Assembly: GCA_021414365.1 (NCBI GenBank)
Contig: JAIOOR010000008.1
Span: 88,738-152,737 of the forward strand
From: Nitrosarchaeum sp.
GTDB taxonomy: Archaea > Thermoproteota > Nitrososphaeria > Nitrososphaerales > Nitrosopumilaceae
Reading direction: 5' to 3'
DNA length: 64,000 nucleotides
The position numbers and the translations under genes are program-made. The notes under the pieces were generated by a model. It saw only the letters and a list, made by a program, of their open reading frames with translations. It had not been told where the DNA came from and searched no databases. Numbering within the stretch: the first letter of the stretch is position 1; every line of letters begins with the position of its first letter. Shown here piece by piece: positions 8,390 to 17,483 of this stretch.

Positions 8390-9214
8390 TTACTGATTAT
8401 TTTGAGGATACATTTGGGGTTTGATTATACTCAAAGAAATAGCATGATCATCTATCATTGAACCTACTCCGACTGAGATGTTCTTTATTCTGATTTCTAT
8501 TTTATCAAAGTCATTTTCAGAAATACCATAAGTTGGAGAAAGAATTTCCTTTACTTTTCTTTCTGAATCAGATATCACATTTAGTTTTGATTCAAGTGTA
8601 ACATCCAATACAGTTTTGATCATATTTTTTGGAATTTTTCCTGTATCATCATGGAGTATATAAAATGAAATCTTTTCAAGAACAACTTCATGCGGTAATG
8701 TATCAAGAGCATTTGCAGTAAAGAAGACCTGTACATCTAACAAGTTTATGTCATTTGAGGAATATTGAATTGAAGTGTTTGGATTGGCAGGATTATAATC
8801 TTGTGGAATTGTAATGTATACGAATCCCTCTATAGAAGAAGTATTATTTTCAAAGCCTATCACTTTTTTAATATCTCTACAATCGAGTCCTGTTGATTTT
8901 TGATGATCTAGTTTCATTAAAGTAGAATGCGATAACATTCCATCATCTACAGATACAAGCCATAAGAAAGAGATTTCAGATAATTGTTTGTTAGTAATAC
9001 TAATGTCGGTATTATAATGACCTGGTCGTAATGGGCCATCATCTCCCTGAATAGAACCACACACAAATTTTGCTACATATGTTATGTCATTATTTGCATT
9101 AGTTGAAATTTCATTATTTTGTGCAAAAACAGTGTCTAGGTAAATTGGAGAAATTGTTAGAAAGCTGACAGTTAGGATAAGAACCACATAATGGAAAATA
9201 GAAGGTTCGTTCAA
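8390..9214 (-). CDS. Exported protein of unknown function
   Basis: A 274-aa protein with an N-terminal signal segment (HYVVLILTVSFLTISPIYLDTVFAQ) and a mature part with no membrane helix at the C-terminus. It contains two Cys (KFVCGS and LDCRD) that could form a disulfide. Much of the chain is polar beta-type sequence. No family is recognised. It is on the same strand as the exported proteins just downstream and divergent from the CFI-box protein at 9299, so the two promoters share 9215-9298. Confidence 0.65.
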   Translation of the reverse strand: MNEPSIFHYVVLILTVSFLTISPIYLDTVFAQNNEISTNANNDITYVAKFVCGSIQGDDGPLRPGHYNTDISITNKQLSEISFLWLVSVDDGMLSHSTLMKLDHQKSTGLDCRDIKKVIGFENNTSSIEGFVYITIPQDYNPANPNTSIQYSSNDINLLDVQVFFTANALDTLPHEVVLEKISFYILHDDTGKIPKNMIKTVLDVTLESKLNVISDSERKVKEILSPTYGISENDFDKIEIRIKNISVGVGSMIDDHAISLSIIKPQMYPQNNQ

Positions 9215-9298
9215 GTTACAATATGAGATTTATTTGGTTATTAATCTCTGTTACTATAAACAGGTAATTTTTATTTATGATTATTAATTAAAGAGAAC

Positions 9299-10111
9299 AT
9301 GAAGATTCTGATATCATTATTCTTAATACCACTGTTAATTATTCCGGCATTTGCTCAAACTAATTCCCAAACTCTTTCAACAGAAAAAGGAACCCTAGAT
9401 GTTAAACTATCATATGATGATATAATTCCAGGACAGGAAACTAAACTAAATGTAGATTTTATCAATCCTTACACAAAAAAAATTCAAGAGCATGTTGATT
9501 ATACAATTACAGTTTCAAGAGATGGTAAGGCAGTATTTGGGCCAATACCACTTACTCACACATCAATAGGTTCAGTAAAAATTCCAGTAGAATTTGTAAA
9601 TGAAGGCGTTTATTCGGTAGAATTTCAAATTGAGGGAATATTATTCCAACCAATTCCTGCTGAAAAAGTTTCATTTGATGTTCCAGTAGGAAAATCAGTT
9701 GTACTACCTACACCTGTAGCTAAAGATGAAAAAGGTGGTGGTTGTCTAATTGCTACTGCAACATTTGATTCGGAATTATCTCCTCAAGTTCAACAACTCA
9801 GAGAATTAAGAGATAATACAATTCTAAATACAAAGTCTGGAATGGCATTTATGACAACATTTAATCAATTTTATTATTCATTTTCACCACCAATTGCTGA
9901 CTTTGAAAGAGAACATCCATTTTTCAAAGAAGCTGTCAAAATAACACTAACACCAATGCTAACATCATTATCTATTCTAAATCATGTCAATATCGATTCA
10001 GAGCAAGATATGCTTGGTTACGGAATCTCTATAGTTTTACTAAATATAGGAATGTATATTGGAATTCCTGTTTTTGGAATTTTAAAAATATACCAGTTTA
10101 AAAGAAAATAG
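9299..10111 (+). CDS. Exported protein with C-terminal CFI-box domain
   Basis: A 270-aa protein. The signal peptide (MKILISLFLIPLLIIPAFAQ) is followed by an immunoglobulin-like beta region (residues 25-130). Then comes a C-terminal domain starting GGGCLIATATFDSELSPQVQ near residue 146, which continues RELRDNTIL, FYYSFSPPIADFERE and a final membrane helix with KRK. This is the CFI-box C-terminal domain seen in many archaeal and bacterial exported proteins. Its Cys and final helix suggest a sorting or anchoring role, but this is not established. The same domain ends the protease-like protein at 43601. Confidence 0.8.
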   Translation: MKILISLFLIPLLIIPAFAQTNSQTLSTEKGTLDVKLSYDDIIPGQETKLNVDFINPYTKKIQEHVDYTITVSRDGKAVFGPIPLTHTSIGSVKIPVEFVNEGVYSVEFQIEGILFQPIPAEKVSFDVPVGKSVVLPTPVAKDEKGGGCLIATATFDSELSPQVQQLRELRDNTILNTKSGMAFMTTFNQFYYSFSPPIADFEREHPFFKEAVKITLTPMLTSLSILNHVNIDSEQDMLGYGISIVLLNIGMYIGIPVFGILKIYQFKRK

Positions 10112-10166
10112 ATTTTGTGCGAGATTTCTAGTCAGGTTTTTATTTGTCGAATCTGTACTTAAATTA

Positions 10167-11033
10167 ATGAAGACTATAAGCTCTTTCTTCGTATTATTTG
10201 CTATTGCTGCAGGAATTGTTGCAATAACACCAGCAGCATTTGCAGATCATACTGAAGTAACAGTTAGTCCAGCACCAGGATCTAGTTCACCTGGATGTGA
10301 AACTAGTGCAGACGGATGTTTCATTCCAAAAGAAGCAACAGTAGATGTTGGAGGATCAGTAATATTTTCCAATACAGATACTGCAGCACACACATTCACT
10401 GCAGGTACTGCAGCTGATGGCCCATCCGGAGCATTTGATTCCAGTTTAGTAGTTGCTGGAAGTTCATATGAATGGAAACCAACCACAGCAGGTAGTTTCC
10501 CATACTATTGTATGGTTCATCCATGGATGGCAGGATTAATTGTAGTACAAGAAGCAGGACATGATGAAATGGCATCAGGACATGATGAAATGGCATCAGG
10601 TGATACAATGATGGCAGCTACATCAGCAACAGGAATGTTGTCTGATGGCGTAAAAGTTTCAGTAGGAGCTTCAGCACCAACTAGTGGTGAAAAAATGATG
10701 ATCTCAACTGACTTTGCCAACTCACAACATGTCAACTATGACATAAAGGTCACACAAAATGGCAACACAGTATTAGATGATATGGGCGTACATGATCATG
10801 AAGGAAAAGGCTCACATGAAACAGCACCACTAACCTCATCAGATCCGGTAGAGATTACCATTACCTTTGAAGGTTATGGAATAGATGATCCAAAAACAGG
10901 ACCTATTGGTGAGAAAGTAGTATTTTCAAACGTTGTTCCAGAATTTGGAACAATTGCAATGATGATACTTGCTGTATCAATCATAAGTATTATTGCCGTT
11001 ACTGCAAAATCTAAAGTAATTCCAAGATTTTAG
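10167..11033 (+). CDS. Plastocyanin-like blue copper protein with PEFG C-terminal sorting signal
   Basis: A 288-aa exported protein. After the signal peptide (to about residue 26) comes a cupredoxin domain with all four type 1 copper ligands: His75 in AAHTF, then Cys115, His118 and Met121 in YYCMVHPWM. A short tandem GHDEMAS sequence and Met/His-rich linker (130-150) may also bind metal. A second beta domain follows. The end, VVPEFGTIAMMIL then a basic tail, is the PEFG sorting signal typical of ammonia-oxidising archaea, placing the protein at the cell surface. It probably carries electrons for the copper-based respiratory chain. It lies next to the CopC-CopD fusion. Confidence 0.92.
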   Translation: MKTISSFFVLFAIAAGIVAITPAAFADHTEVTVSPAPGSSSPGCETSADGCFIPKEATVDVGGSVIFSNTDTAAHTFTAGTAADGPSGAFDSSLVVAGSSYEWKPTTAGSFPYYCMVHPWMAGLIVVQEAGHDEMASGHDEMASGDTMMAATSATGMLSDGVKVSVGASAPTSGEKMMISTDFANSQHVNYDIKVTQNGNTVLDDMGVHDHEGKGSHETAPLTSSDPVEITITFEGYGIDDPKTGPIGEKVVFSNVVPEFGTIAMMILAVSIISIIAVTAKSKVIPRF

Positions 11034-11047
11034 GAATTAACTTTTTT

Positions 11048-11680
11048 CTATTTTCTTTTTATTAAAGCAATGATTGCCAAGATAATAGCTGCTGCTGCAA
11101 TCGACAAACCAAAAATTGCAAAGTCATATGCTGCACCACCATTAACACTAGTTTCAGGACTGCTATCTTTCATAGAAGAAACTTCTTTTTGAAGTGATGA
11201 AATTGCATTTTTTAGTGCAGTTACATCTTGATCTGATGAAGAGCCACTAGTTGAAGGAAAATCCAAGATAGATGTACTTTCAACATCTTCAACTGGAATT
11301 AGTGTATCGACAGGGACGCCATTTATGTCTCCCTTCAAATTTATATTAATAGTTCCAGTTTTTGTTGGAATTATAGGTGAAAAATAATACCCAATTTTTG
11401 GATCTGCGTTAATATCAATTACTTTAGAAACACCACCAAATATTGCAGTCGCTTCTAGGTTTTTGAATGCATTTGAAACTCCTTTATATTGACCAGGAGC
11501 ATCACCAGGCTCAGTAATTTTTATAGTAAGATCATTTCTAATTCCTACTATTGGTGGTTCAAGTCCCCACCCTACTTCAATTTTGTAAGATTGTACTTCA
11601 ACTGTAGTATGTGCAAAAGAAGGAATAACAAACCCAACAGAAAATAAAAATAAAACAAGTCCCATTATGACAACTTTCAT
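11048..11680 (-). CDS. Exported, membrane-anchored protein of unknown function
   Basis: A 210-aa protein: signal peptide (to SFAHTTVEV), a beta-rich domain, a short coiled-coil (ALKNAISSLQKEVSSMKD, residues about 155-172) and a C-terminal transmembrane helix with RK tail. Signal cleavage would leave a His near the mature N-terminus (AHTTVEV), as in CopC-like copper-binding proteins. Together with its copper-protein neighbours this suggests a copper-related role, but no family motif proves it. It is divergent from the CopC-CopD fusion at 11783. Confidence 0.65.
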   Translation of the reverse strand: MKVVIMGLVLFLFSVGFVIPSFAHTTVEVQSYKIEVGWGLEPPIVGIRNDLTIKITEPGDAPGQYKGVSNAFKNLEATAIFGGVSKVIDINADPKIGYYFSPIIPTKTGTININLKGDINGVPVDTLIPVEDVESTSILDFPSTSGSSSDQDVTALKNAISSLQKEVSSMKDSSPETSVNGGAAYDFAIFGLSIAAAAIILAIIALIKRK

Positions 11681-11782
11681 GACTGTTTTTTAATGATAAC
11701 ATGTTATTATCTTTACGTAAATTGGTACAAATTTCGAATTAAACAAAAACTGTTTAAATTGCTAAACATTGCAGAAAATTAA

Positions 11783-14569
11783 ATGAGAAAATTAATAATT
11801 ATTTTATTGTTTGTTTTGTCAATATCTATTCCATATGCAGCAGCTCATCCATTTATCATTGATTCTAATCCAAATTCAGCATCAAATGCACCAGTTGGAA
11901 CAACAAAAATTATTGCTCATTTCTCTGAACCAATTGAATTAGATTTTAGTTTTCTTAAGGTAATAGATAGTAATGGAGAACAAATTGACAATAAAGATTC
12001 CAAATATTTTGATGGTGAAAATTCTCTTATTGTTACAACACCCCCGTTAGAAGAAGGAGTTTATACTGTAACTACTAAGGCTCTATCAAAAATTGATGGG
12101 CATTTAGTTCCTAGCACATTTATTTTTGCAGTAGGTGATGCCAAAATAGATGTAGGTTCTAATAACAATCAAAATGAATCAGAGTTAGTATTTTTACCTG
12201 AAGCTAGTGCAAGATTTCCAGGACTGGTTGGTGAAACTATTGTTTTAGGTGTTTTAATTGCTTCAATAGTTATTTGGGGAACTCAGAGTAAACAACTTAT
12301 CAGAAAGGAAGTAGAGAAACTAGAATATTTCCATCATGATAAATTTATGAAAATTACAGGGATTGGACTATTACTAGTTTTTGTATCAAATATTTTGATG
12401 CTAGCAATACAAACTATAAGATTAGAGACTTCGGTGATTAATGTAATTCAAACTAATTTTGGAAATGTTTGGATAATTAGAATGGCAATTACTGTTATTC
12501 TTCTTGGATTGTGGTTTGGAATGGATAGAAAAAAGAATCTTTCCACAAAAAATAAAATTCCAATGCTTGTAGTAGCACTTGGATTAATTGGAACTTCAAG
12601 TATGATCGGACATGGTGCAGCTAGTGGAGAGGTACCTGCATTTATTTTAGATTATATTCATAATTTTGTAGCAGCTGTTTGGATCGGAGGAATAATTTAC
12701 TTTGTATTTACTTTACTTCCAACATTTTCACAATTAGAAGAAACAAAACGAGAGAAGATGACACTAGTTTTAATTCCAAGATTTTCAATCATGTTTATCA
12801 TTGCAGTAGGAATTGTAATAATTACTGGACCAACACTGATGTGGTTTTTGGAAAGCAATGTAGGTTTGATTACAGAATCAATTTATGGAAAATTAATTTT
12901 TGTAAAAATTGCAATTGCAGCAATAATGGTTGCATTTGGTGGGTATTTCCAGTTTAGAATTCAAAAAAAGGCTGAAAAAGATTTACAGACAGGCTCTATT
13001 AGAATACACAAAAAACTAAGAAGATCATTGAAATTTGATGTAATTTTAGGAATTGCACTTTTAGGAGTTGTTGCATTACTTACTAATGGAACATTACCAG
13101 CGGGTGAAATAAAACAGGTTGATGCTCAAAAAAATTCATATGATTTTCACAGTGTGGAATTTTCAGAAAACACAAAATTTGATGTTAAAATATCACCATT
13201 TTCTAGTGGTCCAAACACAATTCTGGTCAAGATAAGTGATTTTGAAAATAATCCATTGAATGATTCGGATCAAATTAAAGTAAAAATTTCTAATCCACAG
13301 AGAAATATTGCTCCAATAGAAATTCCTATGAAAATTTTTAAACAAGAAAAGAATAAACCAATTGAATTTCAAGGAGAAATAACATTTGGATTTTCAGGTC
13401 AATGGCAAGTAGAAATAGAGACTCAAAGAAAAGAAAATGCAAATGAATCAATTTTTATGAATTTACTAGTCAAACCACGACTAGAAGATCTTAAAACAGA
13501 AATAATAGAATATCAATTACCAGAATCTTCAAAGCCTCTTTATCCTTTGTATGACGGAAAGAATTCAATTTGGGTAAGTGATCCATCCGCACCAAAATTA
13601 TGGAAATTTTCACTTGACACTAAAAATTTTACTTCATATTCATTTGATGGGTTGACATCAATATTACTAACAATTGATAATGAAGGAAAGATTTGGTTTA
13701 CAGATACGCCAAGAAATCAAATTGGATATTTTGATCCAAGTAGTCAAGAGATCACAACAAAAAGTTTACCAAAATTAGCACCTGTAATTAATGATAATAC
13801 ACCAACCTTCATTCAAGCAGATTTTGATGGAAATATTTGGATTTCAATAACAAACAAAGATACGATTTTGAAATACTATCCAAAATCTGATACTTTTGAA
13901 GAAATTAAGATGCCTGTAAGAGAATCACTACCGTTTGCTTTGACAATTGATAATGAAGGAAAGATTTGGTTTACAGAATCAGCCACTGGTAAAATAGGAT
14001 TTATCAATCCAAAAGACAACAAAATTTCAGAATTCACGCCTGAAAAACCCCTTGCATCACCAGAAGATTTAGTTTTTGATAAAGAAGGAAATTTGTGGAT
14101 TGCAGACCATACAGGTACAGCAGTTACGAAATTTAATCCAATTCTAGAAACATTTGAGACAGTTCAAGTACCAGATAAAGATGCTTTACCTTATGGAATG
14201 TCATTTGATCGATATGGAAATATTTGGATTGCACAACATACTGTAGATAAAATTGCTGTATATGATCCGGATAACAAAAATTTGATCGAAGTTGCAGTTC
14301 CAACTACCACATCATTTGTACAATTTTTAACATCTGATGACAAATATAATGTTTGGTTTGTAGAACAACAAGGAAACAAATTAGGAATGATAAAGATTAC
14401 AGAAATACCTAGAACAGTATCAGAAATACCAAATACGAACAACCTTCAATTAAAATATTCTGAAATCGTATCACCATTAATTGCAATGGGGATAATTGCT
14501 ACATCATTGTTTTTCGTTAAAAATCTAAAAGATAAAAGAAGATTAAATGAATTAGTTATGTCTAGATAA
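11783..14569 (+). CDS. CopC-CopD-like copper protein fused to a Vgb/NHL-type beta-propeller
   Basis: A 928-aa fusion. Residues 1-21 are a signal peptide; the mature start AHPFIIDSNPN and the IDGHLVPSTF motif are CopC-like copper-binding sequence. Residues about 145-450 hold about eight transmembrane helices of the CopD type. Then comes a beta domain, and at about 565-880 a propeller of repeats such as DNEGKIWFTDT, DFDGNIWIS, DKEGNLWIAD and DRYGNIWIAQ, as in streptogramin-lyase (Vgb) proteins. A last helix anchors the C-terminus. Copper uptake or supply to external copper enzymes is the likely role. The propeller may sense or scaffold; its catalytic function is doubtful. The 3' end overlaps the convergent permease gene by 18 bp. 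Confidence 0.88.
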   Translation: MRKLIIILLFVLSISIPYAAAHPFIIDSNPNSASNAPVGTTKIIAHFSEPIELDFSFLKVIDSNGEQIDNKDSKYFDGENSLIVTTPPLEEGVYTVTTKALSKIDGHLVPSTFIFAVGDAKIDVGSNNNQNESELVFLPEASARFPGLVGETIVLGVLIASIVIWGTQSKQLIRKEVEKLEYFHHDKFMKITGIGLLLVFVSNILMLAIQTIRLETSVINVIQTNFGNVWIIRMAITVILLGLWFGMDRKKNLSTKNKIPMLVVALGLIGTSSMIGHGAASGEVPAFILDYIHNFVAAVWIGGIIYFVFTLLPTFSQLEETKREKMTLVLIPRFSIMFIIAVGIVIITGPTLMWFLESNVGLITESIYGKLIFVKIAIAAIMVAFGGYFQFRIQKKAEKDLQTGSIRIHKKLRRSLKFDVILGIALLGVVALLTNGTLPAGEIKQVDAQKNSYDFHSVEFSENTKFDVKISPFSSGPNTILVKISDFENNPLNDSDQIKVKISNPQRNIAPIEIPMKIFKQEKNKPIEFQGEITFGFSGQWQVEIETQRKENANESIFMNLLVKPRLEDLKTEIIEYQLPESSKPLYPLYDGKNSIWVSDPSAPKLWKFSLDTKNFTSYSFDGLTSILLTIDNEGKIWFTDTPRNQIGYFDPSSQEITTKSLPKLAPVINDNTPTFIQADFDGNIWISITNKDTILKYYPKSDTFEEIKMPVRESLPFALTIDNEGKIWFTESATGKIGFINPKDNKISEFTPEKPLASPEDLVFDKEGNLWIADHTGTAVTKFNPILETFETVQVPDKDALPYGMSFDRYGNIWIAQHTVDKIAVYDPDNKNLIEVAVPTTTSFVQFLTSDDKYNVWFVEQQGNKLGMIKITEIPRTVSEIPNTNNLQLKYSEIVSPLIAMGIIATSLFFVKNLKDKRRLNELVMSR

Positions 14570-15373
14570 TAATCCAGCATGTTTTAATCCCATTGTACAT
14601 GCAAATATTGCGATTGCAAACAGAACAATTGTTCCTGCTGGAGTTATATCAAAAATATATGAGATCAAAATTCCTGAAACTACAGAAAATATTGAAAAAC
14701 TCATTGAGAGAATTGCAGTTTGTTTAAACCCCTTTCCATACATTATTGCAGTTATATTTGGAATTACAAAGAGTGCAGAAATTAGTAAAACACCAACCAA
14801 TTGTATAGAAGTTACAACAGTAATTCCTGCCATAAATACAATAAGATAGTTAATTTTTTCCACTGGAACACCGCTAACTTTTGCTTGTTCTTCATTGAAT
14901 GTAGAGTAAAGAAGTTGGCGATAAAGTAAAAGAATCACAATTAGAATGATTCCAGTTAGGGATAAAATCAAAATTGTATCATTAACGCTAACAAGCAGAA
15001 TACTTCCAAAAAGAAAGCTGAAAATATCAAGAGTAAATCCTCCAGATAATCCAATAATTACGAGGCCAACTGCAATTCCAGACGATAAAAGAACTGCAAT
15101 AGATGCATCACCAGATATGTTGAATCTGTCTTTAATTCGTGTCATAATCAATGCGCTGACTATTGAAACACAGTACGCAGTCCAAAGTGGATAAATTCCC
15201 ACCATTAATCCCAATGCAATTCCACCAAATGATGAATGAGCAATAGCATCACCAAATAACGAATAGCGTCTTAAAACTAAGAATAAACCTATGATTGAAC
15301 ATAAAATTGCAATGGCAATACCTGAGATGATTGCTCTGTGCATAAAACTAAAAGTAAAAATTTCAAAAACCAT
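14552..15373 (-). CDS. znuB: Metal ABC transporter permease (ABC-3 family)
   Basis: A 273-aa protein with about eight hydrophobic helices, typical of ABC-3 permeases for Zn/Mn. Conserved segments include GDAIAHSSFGGIALG near the N-terminus and a loop with EEQAKVSGVPVEKINYLI. It is the last gene of a three-gene transporter operon, starting 2 bp after the ATPase gene. With ZnuA and the ATPase it imports a divalent metal. A NikR-like regulator divergent from the operon suggests metal-controlled expression, but whether the metal is Zn, Mn or Ni is not determined by the permease. Confidence 0.9.
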   Translation of the reverse strand: MVFEIFTFSFMHRAIISGIAIAILCSIIGLFLVLRRYSLFGDAIAHSSFGGIALGLMVGIYPLWTAYCVSIVSALIMTRIKDRFNISGDASIAVLLSSGIAVGLVIIGLSGGFTLDIFSFLFGSILLVSVNDTILILSLTGIILIVILLLYRQLLYSTFNEEQAKVSGVPVEKINYLIVFMAGITVVTSIQLVGVLLISALFVIPNITAIMYGKGFKQTAILSMSFSIFSVVSGILISYIFDITPAGTIVLFAIAIFACTMGLKHAGLLSRHN

Positions 15374-15375
15374 TT

Positions 15376-16098
15376 CTAATGATGATGCATGTGTTCCTGC
15401 ATTGAAGCTTCAGAGTATTGTTTTACAAGTTCATTGTTTTCAAAGAAATCATCAGATTCGCCATGAAAGAATAGTGTTCGATTAAGACAGGCTACGTGAT
15501 TTGCTAATTTTTTTACTGCATCTAAATCATGAGAAGACCAAATTATTGTGATATTTTGTTTAGAGTTTAGTTCTGTTAAAATACTATAAAAAAGATCTAT
15601 GCTTTGTTGATCAATACCTGTAACAGGTTCATCTAAAATCAAAATTTCAGGATTGTTAACCAATGCTTTTGCAATAAATACTCGTTGTTGTTGTCCTCCA
15701 GACAATTCGCCAATTCTTCTTTCACTTAGCTCATGTATCCAAAGTTGTTGTAGGATTTGATCAATTTTATCTTCATCTACTTCTTTTTGTAATCCCATTT
15801 TAACAACATCATTAACTGTTGCAGGAAAATTTTTCTCAAAAATTGGTTTTTGTGGTACATAACCAATCTCTTTTAGATAGTTTTTTGATTTTTTAATATC
15901 AGTACCAAAAAATTTGATTGTACCTTTGTATTTTGTATTAAGACTAAGCATTGCAGCAAAAAGTGTAGATTTTCCTGCTCCATTAGGACCAATTATGCCT
16001 AAAAAATCACCTTGATTTACGGTAAAACTAACATCATCTATGGCTTTTACATCAGGATATTCAATCGTTAGATGATCAATTTCAACTACTTTCAACAT
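15376..16098 (-). CDS. znuC: Metal ABC transporter ATPase
   Basis: A 240-aa ATP-binding protein: Walker A GPNGAGKST near residue 36, signature LSGGQQQR, Walker B ILILDEP and the switch His (SSHDLDAV). The C-terminus ends in a His cluster (EHMHHH) that may bind metal. It overlaps the upstream substrate-binding gene by 7 bp, so translation is coupled. It energises the ZnuB-type permease encoded next to it. Confidence 0.93.
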   Translation of the reverse strand: MLKVVEIDHLTIEYPDVKAIDDVSFTVNQGDFLGIIGPNGAGKSTLFAAMLSLNTKYKGTIKFFGTDIKKSKNYLKEIGYVPQKPIFEKNFPATVNDVVKMGLQKEVDEDKIDQILQQLWIHELSERRIGELSGGQQQRVFIAKALVNNPEILILDEPVTGIDQQSIDLFYSILTELNSKQNITIIWSSHDLDAVKKLANHVACLNRTLFFHGESDDFFENNELVKQYSEASMQEHMHHH

Positions 16099-17012
16099 AG
16101 TGCCTCTCTTAAATTATTTAGATTTTTATTCATTTTAGAAATATAAGTTTCATTATCACCAATTTCTAACGGAGATAAGACTAGTACTTTTCCTCCAATT
16201 TCATTTGCTATTACTTGAGAAGTTTTAGGATCAGCTGTTTCTTCAGTGAAAATAACTTTAAGATTTAGCTCTCGGGCTTTATTGATTACATTTTCTAATG
16301 TTTTGGCAGTTGGTTCTACATGAGGTGCATATGATGGAATTATTGTGTGTTGGTTGAGATTGTATTCATCTGCAAAATATGAAAAAGCATCATGAAATGA
16401 AATAAAATCATGATTACAACCGGATAACTCATTACGGATTTTTGAATCAAGTAAATCTAATTCATGGATATAATTCTCAGCGTTTTCTTGATAGTATTGT
16501 AAGTTTTCAGGATCTGAATTAGAAAATGCATTTGCAATGTTTTTAACTTGAATTTTTGCAAAAACTGGATTTAACCAAATATGAGGATCATTTGTTCCAA
16601 TAACATTTTCATGATTAGAAGATTCTTTATTCAAATTTTTTGTAATTCCAATACTTGTATCAACTATTACACCTTGGTAATTCATTTCATTTAATTTATC
16701 AACCCATTTTTCAAATCCAATTCCATTAATTATTATAAGATCAGATTTTTGCATTTGTTGAACATCTTTAATTGTAGGTTCCCAATCATGTGGTTCTATT
16801 CCAACAGGAACTAAGAGTTTAGATTCAACTTTTTCTTGACCGACTCTTTGTGAAAATTCATGTAATGGGTAAAATGATGACATTACTTGTAGCTTTGATT
16901 CATTTGTTTTTTTAAATTGATTTGAATCAGATGAAAAAACAGTAAATGATATGAGAGGAATGGTAATGGTGATTGCAATTATTGCTAATTTTATTTGATC
17001 ATTCACAAGCAA
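16092..17012 (-). CDS. znuA: Metal ABC transporter substrate-binding protein (ZnuA/TroA family)
   Basis: A 306-aa protein with an N-terminal signal-anchor (IIAITITIPLISFTVF). The three metal-binding His of the cluster A-I family are visible: His75 in GIEPHDWEPT, His144 in NDPHIWLNPV and His207 in SFHDAFSYF, with the fourth ligand region at TEETADPKTSQVIA. It lacks the long His-rich loop of classic ZnuA, so Mn or another metal remains possible. It is the first gene of the operon; the 85-bp gap to the divergent nikR-like gene holds palindromic sites. Confidence 0.9.
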   Translation of the reverse strand: MLVNDQIKLAIIAITITIPLISFTVFSSDSNQFKKTNESKLQVMSSFYPLHEFSQRVGQEKVESKLLVPVGIEPHDWEPTIKDVQQMQKSDLIIINGIGFEKWVDKLNEMNYQGVIVDTSIGITKNLNKESSNHENVIGTNDPHIWLNPVFAKIQVKNIANAFSNSDPENLQYYQENAENYIHELDLLDSKIRNELSGCNHDFISFHDAFSYFADEYNLNQHTIIPSYAPHVEPTAKTLENVINKARELNLKVIFTEETADPKTSQVIANEIGGKVLVLSPLEIGDNETYISKMNKNLNNLREALC

Positions 17013-17023
17013 TTTTGATATAA

Positions 17024-17079
17024 GTTATTAATAACCCTATAAAATGTTAATAACTTTAATTGCTAAACTTATAAGATAA
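17024..17079. promoter_or_regulatory. Candidate metal-regulator operator between znuA and nikR-like gene
   Basis: The intergenic stretch contains a perfect 12-bp palindrome GTTATTAATAAC at 17024-17035, a related GTTAATAAC at 17046-17054 and ATTAATAAC near 17070. Repeated half-sites between a metal transporter and a NikR-like repressor are what an autoregulated shared operator would look like. The sites are A+T-rich, so chance cannot be excluded. Confidence 0.5.
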
Positions 17080-17097
17080 TTAATAACAATCTCCTTT

Positions 17098-17481
17098 ATG
17101 CCAATAGTTTCTATTTCATTGAATCAAGAAATTTTGTCAGAATTAGATAAACTACAAAAAACTATGGGCTTTTCCGGTAGGTCTGAAGCAATACGAGCAG
17201 GAATCAGAACTTTTGTTTCAGAAGAAAAACAAAAATTAGAATTGACAGGAAATATTCACGCAATTCTTTTAGTTGTCCACAATGATGAATTTGATCATGT
17301 TGTATCAGGAATAAAACATAATTTTGAGGATCTCATTACAACTCACCTTCACAGTAAGATTGAGGGAGAGAAATGCATGGAATTATTTGTAATTGATGGT
17401 GATGCAGAAAGAGTATCAACTATTACAAAAGATTTTCAAACAAATAAAAACATGGATACTGTAAAACTAGTCACATTATAA
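17098..17481 (+). CDS. nikR: NikR-like ribbon-helix-helix metal-responsive regulator
   Basis: A 127-aa protein. The N-terminus VSISLNQEILSELDKLQ, followed by GRSEAIRAGIR, is a CopG/NikR ribbon-helix-helix DNA-binding domain. The C-terminal ACT-like domain keeps the NikR nickel-ligand set: His74, His83, His85 and Cys93 (THLHS.....KC). NikR represses metal uptake genes when metal is bound; here the likely target is the divergent znuABC-type operon. The metal could be Ni, Zn or another; the spacing between His85 and Cys93 is two longer than in the E. coli protein. Confidence 0.88.
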   Translation: MPIVSISLNQEILSELDKLQKTMGFSGRSEAIRAGIRTFVSEEKQKLELTGNIHAILLVVHNDEFDHVVSGIKHNFEDLITTHLHSKIEGEKCMELFVIDGDAERVSTITKDFQTNKNMDTVKLVTL

Positions 17482-17483
17482 AA

